This document shows positions 11,588 to 24,254 of a DNA stretch of 64,000 bases, one piece after another (position 1 is the stretch's first letter; the number at the start of each line of letters is the position of its first letter). The DNA is from Emydura subglobosa. Its lineage: Eukaryota; Chordata; Testudines; Chelidae. The stretch is taken from contig ML680053.1 in the NCBI GenBank assembly GCA_007922225.1, forward strand, positions 4,394,164 to 4,458,163, read 5' to 3'. The notes under the pieces are model-generated. The model did no database searches and was not told where the DNA came from. It saw only the letters and a program-made list of their open reading frames with translations. The position numbers and the translations under genes are program-made.

Positions 11588-12642
11588 TGTGACCCGTCCT
11601 GTGCCCAGGGCAGCCACCTGATAATGCCAAGGTCAGGGCAGGCTGTAAAAGGAGAGCAGATTCTCCCAACACTGGTGGGTGGCACTGAAGTCAGGCTTCC
11701 CAACCAGCCACAAACTGTGCTTCTGAATCCCCACAGAAGCCAGTATACAAATACACACATCCCCCTTTACTGCATTTCAGCTCCAGGCTCCCAAATCAGT
11801 ACTAGGTCCAGTAAAGAGACCAGTTATTTAAACTCTCTGCTCTTTACTGAAAGGGTTTCCTCTGATGCCAAGGGGTCAGCCACAGCACCAGCTCAATATA
11901 AATTTGGATCTTACCTAAAATACCATGCTGCCAGCCAATCCTTTAGTAACTAAAACTAAAGGTTTATTGTAAAAGGAAAGAAAGAAACCATAAGAGAAAT
12001 GTTAAAGGATTAAAGCAAATCAGATACATGCAAATGATTGAAAGTCCATAAACATCAGGTTTCTAGAAGAACTGTGGAGTTGCAGTCTTGTACAGTTCCT
12101 CTGGTATACATCCAGTACCTGGATGGGTCTTAGTCCTTCAGTTCAGTTGCAAAATGAATTGATACAGAGGCAGGTATATGTCTGTAGCTGAACAGGAACA
12201 AAGACAAAATGGATTCTGTGGCTTGGCCTTAAATACCTTCTGGCCCCGGCCATGCAGCCTTGTGGAATATTACAAGAACTAAGATGGAGTCCAGAGTCAC
12301 ATGGGCCAATCCTGGTAACTCTTTAGGTATGCCTTCAATTTCTTCCTGGGCCCCTTGCATCCGAGTGTCTTAATGGGCCATTAAGCAGGCCATCCCTGCA
12401 GCCATCCTATCTGGGGTGTTGCCCAGGCAGCACAATTTAAAATACAAATATCTCAAATATATCTATAACTTCCATTTCACATATTACACATGAACATAAG
12501 TATCGTCATCTGACATAGCATATTATAGCCTTTCTAACAGTACCTGACATGGCATATCTCACATGAATTATTATGATTTTGACCTATTGATGTCAAACAA
12601 TATAACAAATGCTCTCTTCCCCCCCATTTACCCAGCATGACA
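11588..12642 (-). mobile_element. Solo LTR, 1,055 bp, with 5-bp target duplication
   Basis: On the plus strand the insert starts TGTGACCCGTCC and ends CCCAGCATGACA, so it has TG...CA termini. It is flanked by identical GAAGG pentamers at 11583-11587 and 12643-12647. Read on the minus strand it contains a TATA-like tatttaag at about 12230 and an AATAAA signal near 11970, so the LTR points leftwards. It is one LTR with no internal region, i.e. left by recombination between the two LTRs of a retrovirus-like element. Confidence 0.88.
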
Positions 12643-13400
12643 GAAGGTTTTTCCTAACATCTAACCTAAATCTCGCTTGCTGCAAACTAGGAAATTTCTT
12701 ATTGCCCTATGCTTGGGGGACAAGGGGAACAATTGATCACCCTCCTCTTTGTAACAGCCTTTTACATATTTGAAGACTGTCCCCCCTCAGCCTTCTCTTC
12801 TCTAGACTAAACATGCCCAGTTCATTCAACCTTTTCTCATAGGTCAGGTTTTCTAAACCTTTTATTATTTTTGCTGCTCTCCTCTGGACTGCCTCCATTT
12901 TGTTTACACCTTTTAAGGGTGATGCCCAGAACAGGACACAGCGCTCCAGCTGAGGCCTTATCAGTGCTGGGTAGAGCAGAACAATTACCTCCCAGGTCTG
13001 AAATACCAAACTCCTGTCAATACAACCCAGAATGATACTTGCCGTTTTTGCAACAACATCGCTCTGTTGACACATATTCAATTTGTGATTCACTATAACT
13101 CTCAGATCCTTTTCAGCCACACTGCTGCTCATTATTTTATAATCTTGCATTTGCTTTTTCCATCCTAGGTGAAACTTTGCACCTGTCATTATTGAATTTC
13201 ATCTTGCTGATTTCAGCCCAGTTCTCCAACCTATCGAGATCATTTTTAATTGTAATACTGCTTGCAACCCCTCCCTGATTAGTGTCGCTTGCAAATTTCA
13301 CAAGCATACTTGCCACTCCATCATCCAAGTCATTAATGAAAATATTGCGTAGAATCAGACCCAGGATAGACAGATCCACGTGCTGTGCCAAATGCAATTC
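12643..13400 (-). mobile_element. CR1 LINE 3' part (reverse transcriptase C-terminal half)
   Basis: Two minus-strand frames, 13137-13397 and 12737-13189, encode the CR1 C-terminal block: IFINDLDDGV, then a mutated catalytic box reading FASD instead of FADD, then YEKRLNELGMFSLEKRRLRGD. The element is 5'-truncated within the RT domain and interrupted at its 3' end by the solo LTR. Confidence 0.9.
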
Positions 13401-13419
13401 TCAAATGGCCCAAGGTCTG

Positions 13420-13690
13420 GGCCTATATTTGCTCATTTTGTCTTATTTGGTATCCTTTCCTGCTTGGATCAGAAGGATTAGAAGTAATCTCGACCTCTGG
13501 CTCTGGTGTAAAATGAATTGGAAGGGAATGTGGGAGCTCTGACATATCCGGGGAAGGTGAGGGTTAATCTGTGGACATCAAAACTTTCCAGGGCATTGGC
13601 TAACACTGTAGTCTAAACACTAATGTTTCATTTTCCCAGTGCTGTGGGAAAACTACTGAAAAGCAACATTAAAATAGCGCAAGAAAGGGT
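13420..13690. other. No gene seen
   Basis: Short unique-looking interval between the CR1 and the AT-rich block. The 86-codon plus-strand frame is antisense to the CR1 at its start and is not supported. Confidence 0.45.
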
Positions 13691-13699
13691 TTCTTTCTG

Positions 13700-14260
13700 G
13701 ATTTCCAATGAGCTTTATAGCTTCAATCCAGACATGTGGACCCTGAATAACTCCATATAAAGTTAATTTTAAGGACAGTCTTTCAGCTCATGCAACTTTT
13801 TTTGCAGACATGGTGGGTGTATATCTTAATTCAAATAGCTTCTTACTTAATTAAATTGCTTTGTATCCTGCTGGAGCGATGTCATACACACTGATTAGAT
13901 TTAAGAGAAATGAGTATTTATCTAATTCTTCTCTCGCAGTTATGAATGTGGGAAAGTGTAATTCAGGCAATAAGAATTGATGACACTTTCAATTAAATGC
14001 CTCAAATAGGCCTAAAATTGAGATGAAATGGAGCGGTTTAGAATATCAATTAAATTCCAATTATGTAGAAGCAATTATTGTTCCTGTATTAGTTATGTGG
14101 TTTTGGGTTAATTACCAGACAATCAGATTTATACCCTCATTACTTTAAATACTACTGGGTTTTAAATTAGTATTTATAAAGTTTTCATACTTTATGAAAT
14201 ACTGGCGAAAATTTTCAAATGTGGGTGCCTAATGTTAGGCTACTAAGTCCATATTTAAAT
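13700..14260. other. AT-rich repeat-free block, candidate conserved non-coding element
   Basis: About 550 bp lack any recognisable repeat. Homeodomain-type core sites are frequent: cttaattaaat, ttcaattaaatgcc, atcaattaaattccaattat and ggttaattacc. Such density, with no open frame, is what many vertebrate developmental enhancers look like. Conservation itself cannot be judged from one sequence. Confidence 0.3.
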
Positions 14261-15035
14261 ACCTTAAATGAAGGTCAAAGATACTTGTCATTGTTCCTAC
14301 AGGATCCCCTCTGTAATGGTGGTTAACATTTGTGTTACGTTTAACCATATTTTACCAATTTTTTAATGTTACGGTGAAATTTTGAAGTGAGCACGTTACT
14401 CAAGTATAATTTCATCCATATTTTCACCAATAGATGGCGCTAGCAATGTCTACTTACATGATAACTCACTGGGTCGTAACTCAGCCTGAGTGTGCCTCCA
14501 CAGAACTGAATTCAGTCAACACTGCTGTCACCAATGCTACATTTGGGCCCTTACTTTACGTTGCCTCTTTCACCATTAATCACAGGCTCTCAAGGCGGTT
14601 TTATAGACCGTGAGCATGACAAAGTCCCTGATGGCAAGCCGGGTGGGACGTTCATCTGTGTGTAAGCTAGACCCTTGCAAGGATGCAGAGTATAAAACAC
14701 AGTAGGTGCAGAATGTGCCCACACTGCTCCTTGCAGCAAGTCAGCCATTGTTAAGTGGCCGCACAAGAACAGCGCCACTTAGTGGGCTGGAAGATTTTAA
14801 TTACTTTAAGGACTGGCCAATCACTGCTAAGTGGGCGCTCCAGTAGGAGGAGTTTCCAGTCCTGGGAGGTGAAGCCAGACTGCCACTCTTCATTAGATCA
14901 AGTTCCTTACCACCTATTTGCTTAGTGCCTCAGCTTGCGCTCACAGGATGAGCCCAATTCCCCATTGCTGGTCTCAGTCATGCACTTGGACTGGAAACAA
15001 CCGAGCGAGGTCACATGCATGGAGAGAATTCTGGA
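14261..15035. other. No gene seen
   Basis: Unique-looking DNA without recognisable exons. Short palindromic-family text may be present around 14500, but I cannot delimit it. Confidence 0.4.
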
Positions 15036-15049
15036 GAGGGGACATGAAA

Positions 15050-15430
15050 AGGGGGTAGAGCTCTGAGTTACTACAGAGAATTCTTTCCCAGGTGTCTCAA
15101 TGGTGGGGTCTTGCCTGAATGCTCCAGGTCTAACTGATCACCAGATTTGGGATCAGGCAGGAATTTCCCCACAGGTCAGATTGGCAGAGATCCTGGTGTT
15201 TTTGCCTGCCTTTGCAGAGTGAGACACAGGTCACTTACTGTTTTGAACTAGATTAAATGTGAATTCTCTGATTTAAAGTCTTTAAATCAAGATTTGAGGA
15301 CTTCAGTAACTCAGCCAGAGGATATAGGCCTCTTACAGGAGCGGGTGAGGTTCTCTGGCCTCTGATGTGCAGGAGGTCAGACAAAATGATCATGGTGGTC
15401 CCCTCTGGCCTTAAAGTCTGACTCATGAGC
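15050..15430 (+). mobile_element. 3' tail of the turtle-type CR1-like LINE
   Basis: It follows the 31600-31995 tail step by step: gagttactacagagaattct, ctaactgatcaccagatttg, tcaagatttgaggacttcag, and finally caggaggtcagacaaaatga before ccttaaagtct. It is more diverged than the other two copies and has no coding part. Confidence 0.8.
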
Positions 15431-15439
15431 ATGCCGCAC

Positions 15440-16345
15440 AAAATAACTTTGTGTTCAGATGTGGGGCTGATATCCAAAATGAGACAGGCCGTGGGGAATG
15501 AGTCTCTTGGTCCTCTTGGAGAGGGGCAGGGAATTTTTCCAGTGCTTAATGATTTCACCAGATGTGGGAAGAGATCTCACTGAAGGCAGAGAGTGGAAAG
15601 GGGAGATCTAGGAATGAGGAACAAAGTGGTCCACTTCAGAGGAGGTTCTCTAAGGTCCTGTACATTGCCCAATCCCAGTCTGATAACACCATACGTTTGG
15701 TTCAACTCCTTCTCCTAACATTTACTTTGCTTGTATGGTAAATTCATCTTCTTCCTCCAATTTGACTTTTGCATGTTGTAAACTTTTATTATGAACCCTT
15801 CATCAGGACAAATTTGTCTCCAAAAAGAATTGAATTGAATTTCAGGCACAGTTAGGTACTCTGTGGCTACTCTTCCATTAAATCTCATAATATTTTCTGT
15901 TTGTTGGATCTGATGGACAATCTTTGAAGTTGTATAAGGTGGGTCCTTTCTAAATTGGCCAGATAATTAAGAGTCTCCATACTTGGGCATTTGTTTAATC
16001 ATTTACAGTCAATGTCATAGGCTTACGCAGGCCAAAGTTGTCTGATTTTCATGTCATGCAAAACTCCACCTCTCCATGGAAAATACACAAAATGGCATTC
16101 GTAAAGACATTACTCCAGACCAATGCTGTCAATCAGGAAGTGACTGGCTGCAACAGAGCAAGGCAATGTCTCCAAGCTAAAGAAGGTTCTTCAGGCATAT
16201 TGTGCCTTTCATTCAGAATGATCCCCAAACACTCTGCAAGTTATTCTGTGCCCACTCAGCTAAACCTTCAGAATCCCTCTGAATCTAGGGCGGGGAGGAG
16301 GTTCCCCAGGCATAACTACAGTCAGAACTCCGCTCTATATACTTT
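15440..16345. other. No gene seen
   Basis: AT-rich DNA with a local 'attgaattgaat' duplication near 15830. The 117-codon frame at 16038-16391 shows no family resemblance and runs into a MIR-like repeat. Confidence 0.45.
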
Positions 16346-16349
16346 ATCA

Positions 16350-16490
16350 AGAGTGGGAAGCATCCTTCCCACTCTACAAAAAGGAAACTGAGGCATAGGC
16401 TTGCCAAAGGAAGGTAGTGGCAGAGTCAGGAACAGAAGCCATGTTTCCAGACTCCAAGTCCGTTCTTGCCAGTAGACATGCTCTATCTGC
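16350..16490 (-). repeat. MIR-like fragment
   Basis: The reverse-MIR order is visible: actctacaaaaaggaaactg, aggcataggcttgcc, gtggcagagtcaggaacaga, then a tccgttcttgcc segment. Confidence 0.65.
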
Positions 16491-17093
16491 ATATCATATG
16501 TATATTTCATACAACAAACATGTTAAAGTTACAAAACTAAGCACTCAAAAGTTAGGAAATGCCAGAACTGAGGTGGCCTGTGCAATCTTAACCTGCCCCC
16601 TTGTGCATGTGTATTATGATAGTCCTTGATCATGTAATTGAAGGCTACTTTTCCCACAAGAGCCCTGCCTCATTTCACGCACAGGACAGCCCTGGAATGA
16701 ATGAAGCTGTTTTCTGTAGGAGTTTGATGGGAAGGGGGGATAGAGCTGAGTGTCGCCCATGTGCTGGTGATAATGCTGGCCTAAGCCTCTCGCTCACTTT
16801 CCCCACCAGCCATACGCACTGTGAGTAGAAAAGAGTGACGAGGGATTCTCATGGTCCCCCATATGTGTAAATGTCTGAGGGTCAATGGTTTCAAGTGCGC
16901 TGACAAAATCAGGATGGACACGCAGGCGTCCACCCCTAGGAAGAGAAGAGCAGCTATGGGCAATAGCATCACCTCTGTGTTTACCTGTGAAATGGCATGG
17001 ATTTTGCAAATGGACATAATGGAACAGGAGATCAAATTGTTGGTTTGTTAAAGGGGCACTGCCACAGTTAAGGAGATTTATTGTATCAGTGAA
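16491..17093. other. No gene seen
   Basis: Overlapping short frames on both strands at 16781-17051 have no recognisable domain. No splice-flanked exon was found. Confidence 0.45.
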
Positions 17094-17379
17094 TAAGGGC
17101 TTGTCTTCACTTACCTCGGAGATTCAGCAGCAGTCAACCGGAGTTACGCAAACTACGCAAAAAAACTTGCGTACCTCCCGTTGACTGCTGTGCGTCTGTT
17201 CTGCACGCCGTCTTCACTGCACTGTGCCAACGGGAACCGTGTTCCCATCAATACAGCACTACGCCACTTGAGAAAGTGATCTTAATACGTTGATTTCTGG
17301 ATCGACTGCGCGGGTCTTCACTGATCTCTCAGTTGATCCAGAAAAGTCGATTGCCGCCGTCAGTGAAGACATAGCCTTA
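17094..17379. mobile_element. TIR DNA transposon (MITE), 286 bp
   Basis: The left end taagggcttgtcttcact and the right end agtgaagacatagcctta are inverted repeats with two mismatches over 18 bases. The interior also shows inverted stretches and is non-coding. Ends of this gtcttcact/gtctacact type recur at 47641, 54386 and 60523. The TAA/TTA at the borders would suit a PIF/Harbinger-like insertion, but this is a guess. Confidence 0.8.
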
Positions 17380-17399
17380 ATCATATTTACCCTGGTTTT

Positions 17400-18110
17400 A
17401 TTTGAGGAGATTTAGTAATGGTATTAGAAAGCCTTTTTTTTCCCAGCTAGCCAGTATGTTTCTTCTATTCCTTTACCCTCAAAGGAAAACACAAATCCAT
17501 AAAAATCAGATTGCTCAGAGCCTTCAGTTACATACTGAGGTTTTTGTTGAGTTTAGTAGGAGCCTCTCATCCACCTGAAGGCAGAATATGGGCTAAAATC
17601 TGTATATACCATATATTGCAGCATTTCAAAGTATCTTGTATTTGGTTTAAGTTTTGTTGTAATAAGAGTGTGCATTGTTCAGCATAGCAAAAAGAGAAAT
17701 TACCCTAATTAAATTGGTTTGCTTAAAAGTGTACAGTTTTATGATATTAAAAAGCTATATAGACCTTTGCCATCTTACACCAAGATTCAATGTGGCATCA
17801 TCACAGTTAAATGGAGAGATTTTACAATTATAGCTGGAGCTAATATGAGAATAATTATGTTGATTGTCATCGGTATCGCCCCCGTTGCAGTAGTTTAGTA
17901 ATTTAACTGTAGATGTGCGTGCGGAAAAAAATGTCTGGGGTACTTTTGACTGATATTGTTGTTGAAGACTGGTGGTGGTGTATGTTATGATTTTGTTTCT
18001 GTGTACTGTACTTTTAAGTGCAGAATGAATGCCTGTAGTGATTGTACAGAATGAGAGATACACTCTGCCTTCTGACTCATGGAGATTTTATATTTGTCCT
18101 TTCTTTGTTA
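17400..18110. other. AT-rich repeat-free block, candidate conserved element
   Basis: No named repeat and no coding sequence. From about 17740 to 18060 the sequence is compositionally even and carries ataattatgttgattgtcat and ttagtaatttaactg stretches resembling homeobox/POU-type sites. It is listed because it is the largest repeat-free interval nearby. Confidence 0.25.
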
Positions 18111-19050
18111 GTTACGTTCTTTCATCAAATGAAAGTTATGTGCATTGAGGCCCCAGTTCAGCAAATTGTTTATGCACATGCATAAGTGCTTTGCTGAAAA
18201 GCATGGACCGCTGAGTTTGGACCTGAAAATACACGTATTGCTTTCTGTATGAGGGGGAAACACAGCCACTCACAGGAAGCAGGAGGAGGCAAAGATTAAG
18301 TTTGTTAGGCTGTGTTTGCTTTACCCTCTGCTGAGGGATTGCATCTGGCTATAAAAATAAATTGTGAAATCTGACTCTGAAGTCGATGGTAAAACTCCCC
18401 TTGACTTCCAAGGGGCCAGGATTTCTTCCAGATTATTTATAATCTCTCAACTCAACTTTGTTTATATAGTATATTTCAGAAGAGACCAGAACTTGGATCC
18501 ACAGGTTACTTTGATAAGATGCACAATCACCCATCTCATGTTTTGTAGCAAACTTAAAATGCAAAATAGGCAGCCCCTCCTCAAATTCCCAATGAGAAAT
18601 AAAGTAAGACATCCAATTCTGAATTCTTCTACTTTTCTTCGTTATATTTGGACCCAGCGGAGGAGATAGCGACATGGGGGAGCTGATTGCTGTGGTGACT
18701 TCATTGTTTTGGCCACAAAGCAAAAACGAAGATGAAAGTTAAGCTTTTCACCGAGCAGAGGGCGTATAGAGTACTGAAACATTTAAAGGGACAGGACATA
18801 ACAGCACAAATGTTTCACAGTCCTCTAATACTCATTAAGTAGTTGACACGTTTTCCTGGCTAAGGACTTGGTTCTGCCTCCTGTTGAACTAAGCCTTAAC
18901 TCCGTGAGTAGCACCACTGCAATCAATAACTTCTTGTGGAGTAAAGTGTTATGCAGTGTGAGCACGGGTAGCAGAACTGGGGCTTTATTGTATAGCTAGA
19001 TCTTGAGAGAGTGCAGAGCCCCACCTGACTAGTAGCAGCAGAGAGATAGA
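18111..19050. other. No gene; short repeat pieces
   Basis: Around 18140-18225 'gccccagttcagcaaattgt' and 'gcacatgcataagtgctttg' match the short repeat whose clearest copy is at 52082-52200. The interval 18372-18425 carries an 'aaaactccccttgacttcca' palindrome arm. Nothing else is recognisable. Confidence 0.45.
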
Positions 19051-19055
19051 TTCGC

Positions 19056-19135
19056 AGCTGATGTACATTGAAATAACTCCACGGATGTCAAGGGAGCTCT
19101 ACCAATTTACACCAGCTGAGAATCCAGCCCAGCAA
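19056..19135. repeat. Short palindromic interspersed repeat
   Basis: The left arm (gcagctgatgtacattg) is inversely repeated by the right arm (accaatttacaccagctgag), so the copy can fold into an imperfect hairpin of about 80 bases. Related copies lie at 32757-32850, 48345-48425, 53600-53685 and 58160-58300. Confidence 0.65.
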
Positions 19136-19139
19136 ATTC

Positions 19140-19905
19140 ACTCCTGTGAAAGTCTCCCGCAGGTGTATACAGTGGAATGTGGAAGCGAGGCAGGGCAGGA
19201 CTTTAGACAAAAACCAAGGAGCTGGCTAAAATAGCTCCCTTGAAGGAAGAATAAAGCAGAGCCTCTAAGAAGGCAGTGCTCCACTGCTAGTTAAAGGGCT
19301 GATATTTTTTTTCTAGCCTTGACCTGGGCTCCCTATAGAAACACTGGTTAGGCTTCAGGAATAAAGACTTGGAGAGAGAGAGTCTTCCAGACCTAGTTTG
19401 TATCGGTGAGCGCCAATCTCTGATCAACCTGAACAACTCTTACTGCAATTGTTCCCAGGAACAAACTGTTTGAACAGGAACACACTCGTTTGACTGCCTG
19501 AGCCCAGACTCTTCTCCATTAAGTTTCAGGAATTAACCCGTACTTTGCATGTACAACAAATAGCTGATGGGGGGACAGGTTGTGAGGAGTCCTGGGATGG
19601 AGGCGAGGAATGGCCTGATTGGTGGAGGTCAGCAGAGAGGCTACTATTAAATTTCCATAAACAAAGAGTTCTAGCAAAGGAATCTCGACATTCTGGGGTT
19701 TTCCTATCTTCAGTTCAGTTTTTTTCCCCCTTGAGATCTATTTCATACCCTTCATATAGACTCTGACGTGTTCCCACCGTTTTTTGGCTGACGTGAATTC
19801 TGTAAGCTGAGAGTGGAAAGCAAACCAGCTGTGGTGCTCTACTGCAAATTGTGAATTACTCACTGTTTGAAACAAACAACAACATAATGGTAATTACCCC
19901 GAATT
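19140..19905. other. No gene seen
   Basis: Unique-looking DNA. The 73-codon frame at 19545-19766 has no recognisable motif. Confidence 0.45.
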
Positions 19906-19909
19906 TGCA

Positions 19910-20215
19910 GATAAGAACATAAGAACGGCCATACTGGGTCAGACCATGGCCTATCTAGCCCAGTATCCTGTCTTCCGACAGTGGCCAATGCCAGATGCTT
20001 CAGAAGGAATGAACGGAACAGAGCGATTATGGGGTGGCCCATCTCCTGTCATCCAGCCCCAGCATCCGGTAGTCAGATGCTGCCAGATGCCTGGCTGTGT
20101 AATGTTTCATCTGTGCAGAATTTTACATTGGTAGATCAGAAGGTTCGAAGAGATGCTCCCTCCCAAACCTTCTGAAGAATAGGGGTTTGGATAAACAGGA
20201 GTTGAATAGATGCTA
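19910..20215 (-). mobile_element. CR1/L3-like LINE 3' fragment
   Basis: It begins ataagaacataagaacggcc and continues atactgggtcagaccatgg, tatctagcccagtatcctgt, cagtggccaatgccagatgc. I recognise this as an abundant turtle LINE 3' terminal region in reverse orientation. A second copy of the same region lies at 26665-27130. Confidence 0.75.
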
Positions 20216-20219
20216 CATG

Positions 20220-22970
20220 TGGGGACAAGGAGACAGCATGACCAGGCTGCTAGACTCAACTAACATTTTTAGTAATGAATATTAAGTAGAGCTGGGCAAA
20301 ATTGTTCAAATTTCAATAAAAAAGGGGAAGGGGTGTTCATATTTTGTGACATCCCCCCGCCCCAACCTCTGGCCTTTTCCTTTGTGTTTTTCAACCAACT
20401 GGATGAAATTTATTGACTTGAAATTTGGTGAAAAAGCAGGGAAAATGTTTCCAAAACATCATCACCAACTTTCTTTCTTCTTTTTTGACCACCTCTTGTT
20501 TTGAGTGAATCTGGTTTCCCTTCTCGTGTGTGTGTTGGATTGGGACTTGGAACTTCCAACTAATTCTAATCTCCAAGCACCTTCAAACAGCCTCAATCAT
20601 ATCCCATGAAAATATCTGCAAGCGAAATATTTCCTTCTTCCCTCCTCCAAATGTGTAATGTGCCCCCCAAATTAAGCTGGCTCTAGTCATAGCGCACACT
20701 AGTCCTTGGCTAGTGACAGGTTTAAATATTGATATATCCCATCTCATTAGGGCTAGAAACAGAGACTTTATTCCTTTGGAAAGAGGAAATTTCTGATAAG
20801 ACACAACAACTTACTTCCACCCCTGTAAAATCCCAAGATTCCAGCCCTAAATATCATCATATCTCTCAGAAAAGCATTTCCATTAATATTTTAGAGGTGT
20901 TAAAATGTATTTGTTTTTCATTTTTGTCTTCCTCAAAACCAAATATATACAGCGGGAGATTTTCAGGGGCTCAGCTGGAGTCAGGAATGTGACTTGGACT
21001 CATGGTGCTGCAGACCTGAACTTGCTCTCACCAAAGGGACTGGCAATACTCCCATTGACGTCAGTGGTACAGCATCAAGCCCTAAGAGAATCTAGTTTAT
21101 AGCTGGAGGGATATGAAAATTAGAAGGAATAATTTGAAGGTCGAGGAACCTCTCAAACATTCCTAAACTATATGCTTCTGTAAAATATGTGGTGCATACA
21201 GAGCACAAGGGTGTGGTGAATTATCAGGGTTTTACTCGTATCATCTGCAAGCTATAACTTGCTGATATTTTTGTCACTCATAAGTAATGAAACTATCACA
21301 AAGTTATGCCAATAAACCTTTCACATTAGTATGTATTATCTTTCTCTCCGATATCTATACAGCTAAATGTCTGGGCATGTGTGTTGAAAGACATGGACAA
21401 TGTATTGCTGCCACATTAGAAAACTTGATCAGTTACACATGCAATTTTGGGGGGTCTTTTTGCAGGGTCAGCTGGTGGGACAAATTCCCAATATCAAAAT
21501 TCTTAATTGTTGGATGCCTAGCATTCAAAGCATGCTAATAAAAGCATGCCTGCATTGCTCTGGGCATCTCGTACATTTGGCTGATTTGAGAATACCCAAA
21601 GCCCTATTTTATGGTAAGCTAATGCATGGCATTCATTCTTATGATGTCCACTTCAAACGATAAAGAGACACTGACGTCAAACTTGAAAGTATGTCAGGCC
21701 GACACCAAGATCTGGAAGGAACAGTCAGCAACAAAATAAGTTGGCAGCAAATTTGTCTTGTCATCATTAACTGCTTTAAAGCATTAACACTTTATGTGAA
21801 AAACATGAACAGCACAAAGAAAAGATGCAACAGTTTGCAGTGCTCATGGACAATCTGATCCGTCCCGTATGTGCATTTCTCATGTTGGTCTAACCTTGGG
21901 TATCTATGTGCACCTATCATGTATGCTGAATCCTCATGCATTACGTGAGACTCCACCATCCAGCTATAGATGCACCTGTTGTAACTAAAAGGCTTGTGGC
22001 TTTGCTGTGTTGATCACACAAGCAGTTATGGTCTTTATAAAATAATCCACCACTTCTCAGAATAGAAGAGGCTTGACTGTAGGATTGGAAGCTCAGTATT
22101 GTAAAGTCCAAGAAAAGGTTGTAACCAGCACCCTCGTTCCAGGGAAATTAATGCAACGTTTACATCAGGTCACTAATTTTGATGAGTATGGCCCAAGTCC
22201 GAGAATCGCATTTGAATGTAGAACACGATTCAGAGGTAATCACTGTCCAGGAGCGAGGAGGTGGGTTTCTACATCACAAAGCTTCACCACAACTGGCACT
22301 GATTGGATTCTTTGTTTGCATTCTCAATAGGAGTGTGCAACTGAACCAACTTGCCTCTGAAGGCTGATCCACAAGTGCAAGGCCGAAGCCCATTGCCAGG
22401 GCCATGCCGGGAAGCTTACACAGCTGCTGTCTGTGCTGTACTTGTTCCATGCCGCTCCTGGAGACTTTAACTTACACCTCTCACCAGCACTAATTGTAAT
22501 CAGACTTTTAAGGGGGAAGCCATGCAAACCAGGCTCGGCAGCATCGCTTCAGAGTTCTGTTAATCGTTCATCGTTCCATCCATGAAGCGATATTCACTCT
22601 CTCCAAACAGAGCGCGGGGAGGCAGTAGGATGCTCACCACACCTGCCGAGGATGGCCCAGGAAACAAACATGAATCAATAAGAGCTAGTCATTCTCTGAG
22701 GTTCGAGAGACTGGACTGAATGCTGACAAGTGTGCTTCTTGCCTGTGATATGAAAAGGCACTGCCTATCGCAGGAAAACTGTTTAAAAAGAAAAAAATTT
22801 TAATTGTCTTTTGTGGTGTTAATTACTAAGGATTAAGCATCATGCTGGATTGCAGTATAGTGTTTCGAACCCAGTGTAGAAATACCTTTGGGGCTGGGAC
22901 CTGTTACTTATTGGTGCTGCTTACACGAGGTGCAGAGGGCCAGCAAAAGCCCTTTGGAACACTTCTAATC
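20220..22970. other. No gene seen, 2.75 kb
   Basis: AT-rich DNA with scattered short frames. A palindromic-family arm (actcccattgacgtcagtgg) occurs near 21050. No exon with paired splice sites and no LINE sequence were found. Confidence 0.45.
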
Positions 22971-23105
22971 AACACCCACTTCTCAGATAGAAAAACTGAG
23001 ATCAGATTTATGGACTTGCTCAAGATCACAGCAAGTTACAGTGAAGGTCAGGGTAAGAACTCAGGAGTTCCTGGCAATGCACTAGCCCACCCTCTCTCCC
23101 ACGCT
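22880..23105 (-). repeat. MIR fragment
   Basis: The sequence ttctcagatagaaaaactga, then gacttgctcaagatcacagc, then gtaagaactcaggagttcct is the reverse-orientation MIR core. Its 5' extension is diverged. Confidence 0.65.
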
Positions 23106-23109
23106 TGGA

Positions 23110-24250
23110 AATGGAGACATGATTAGCTTCCTGTCTGGGCAAGCGATGGATGTTTGTTTTTCCTCTATCTCATCTTGTATTCAAGGTCCCAGTCCCTCCT
23201 AGCGTAGCTCACAAAGAACTCGTGCTGTGTGCCAATTTCTCAATGAGAAGAGAGGCATGCAGTGTTCTCACACCCACCACCACCCAATTTTAAAATGGGA
23301 CTGCCTAACCAGGAGGTACAGATCTCTCACTGGACACTCAGGTCAGTACAGACTCCGATTACACGCCTAGGAGCCAACCTGAGCATCCAATTGTCAGAGT
23401 TGGATGTTCTAGTTACACACCCCCATTGAAAAATTGAGCTTCTAAAGTAAAAGCCCACAAAAATCTCAGTTTGGTAAGCAGTGCAGCTCCTCACCTGAGG
23501 GGAAGGATAGGCCTCTGAATATTTTTAATTAGAGACACAATTATATATAGTGTGTGTGTAATATTTTCTTGTAATGCTACATAAGTCTATACAGTGCTTC
23601 AGCTTTGACTGTTCTGGAGCTAGATTTAGTAAATCTGACCTGACTCCCTGCCCACACAAATTTACAATATATAGGTATGAGCGGGTACAACACATTGCAA
23701 GCCATATAAGAAAGTATGGCATAGCAAAGATTTTTCTATGTACATATGGGAGATTATGGCCACTCAAAAAGCACAGGTCTAAGTATGTTCCAGATAAGTT
23801 TGGTTTTTTTAAATCAGTTTGACTAAGATGTTGGGTTTTTTAACAATTACAGCAAAGCAAGCAGTTTTTATGTATTGTTTTTCTATAAACACTGTGTTGA
23901 TTCATAGTTGGGCATCCAGATGTAGCTTAAAGTCAACAAAACCCTATTAAAGCAGTAAAATATAGTAGTAGTTATATTTAGAAAAATACTCTGACATACC
24001 TGAAAATGTATAGTTCTCACAATGCGGAAACTTGTGAAGAAGTTTGGAAGTACTCAGTATCTATAATTTACTGAAAGATCAGTCCTAGGAGTGCAAAGGG
24101 GAGAAATATTTTTGTCTGACTTATGGAAAATTAGTTTTACAACCACGATAAAAACCTATTTTTCACTCCTAATCAATGTGTCATAATTTCCTGAAAGATT
24201 AAAAAAAACAACCCCACAATGTACCAGAAAAGCTCAAATGACTTAAATGG
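23110..24250. other. No gene seen
   Basis: AT-rich DNA with frames of about 80 codons on both strands at 23525-23822 that mirror each other. No known domain. Confidence 0.45.
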
Positions 24251-24254
24251 AGTG

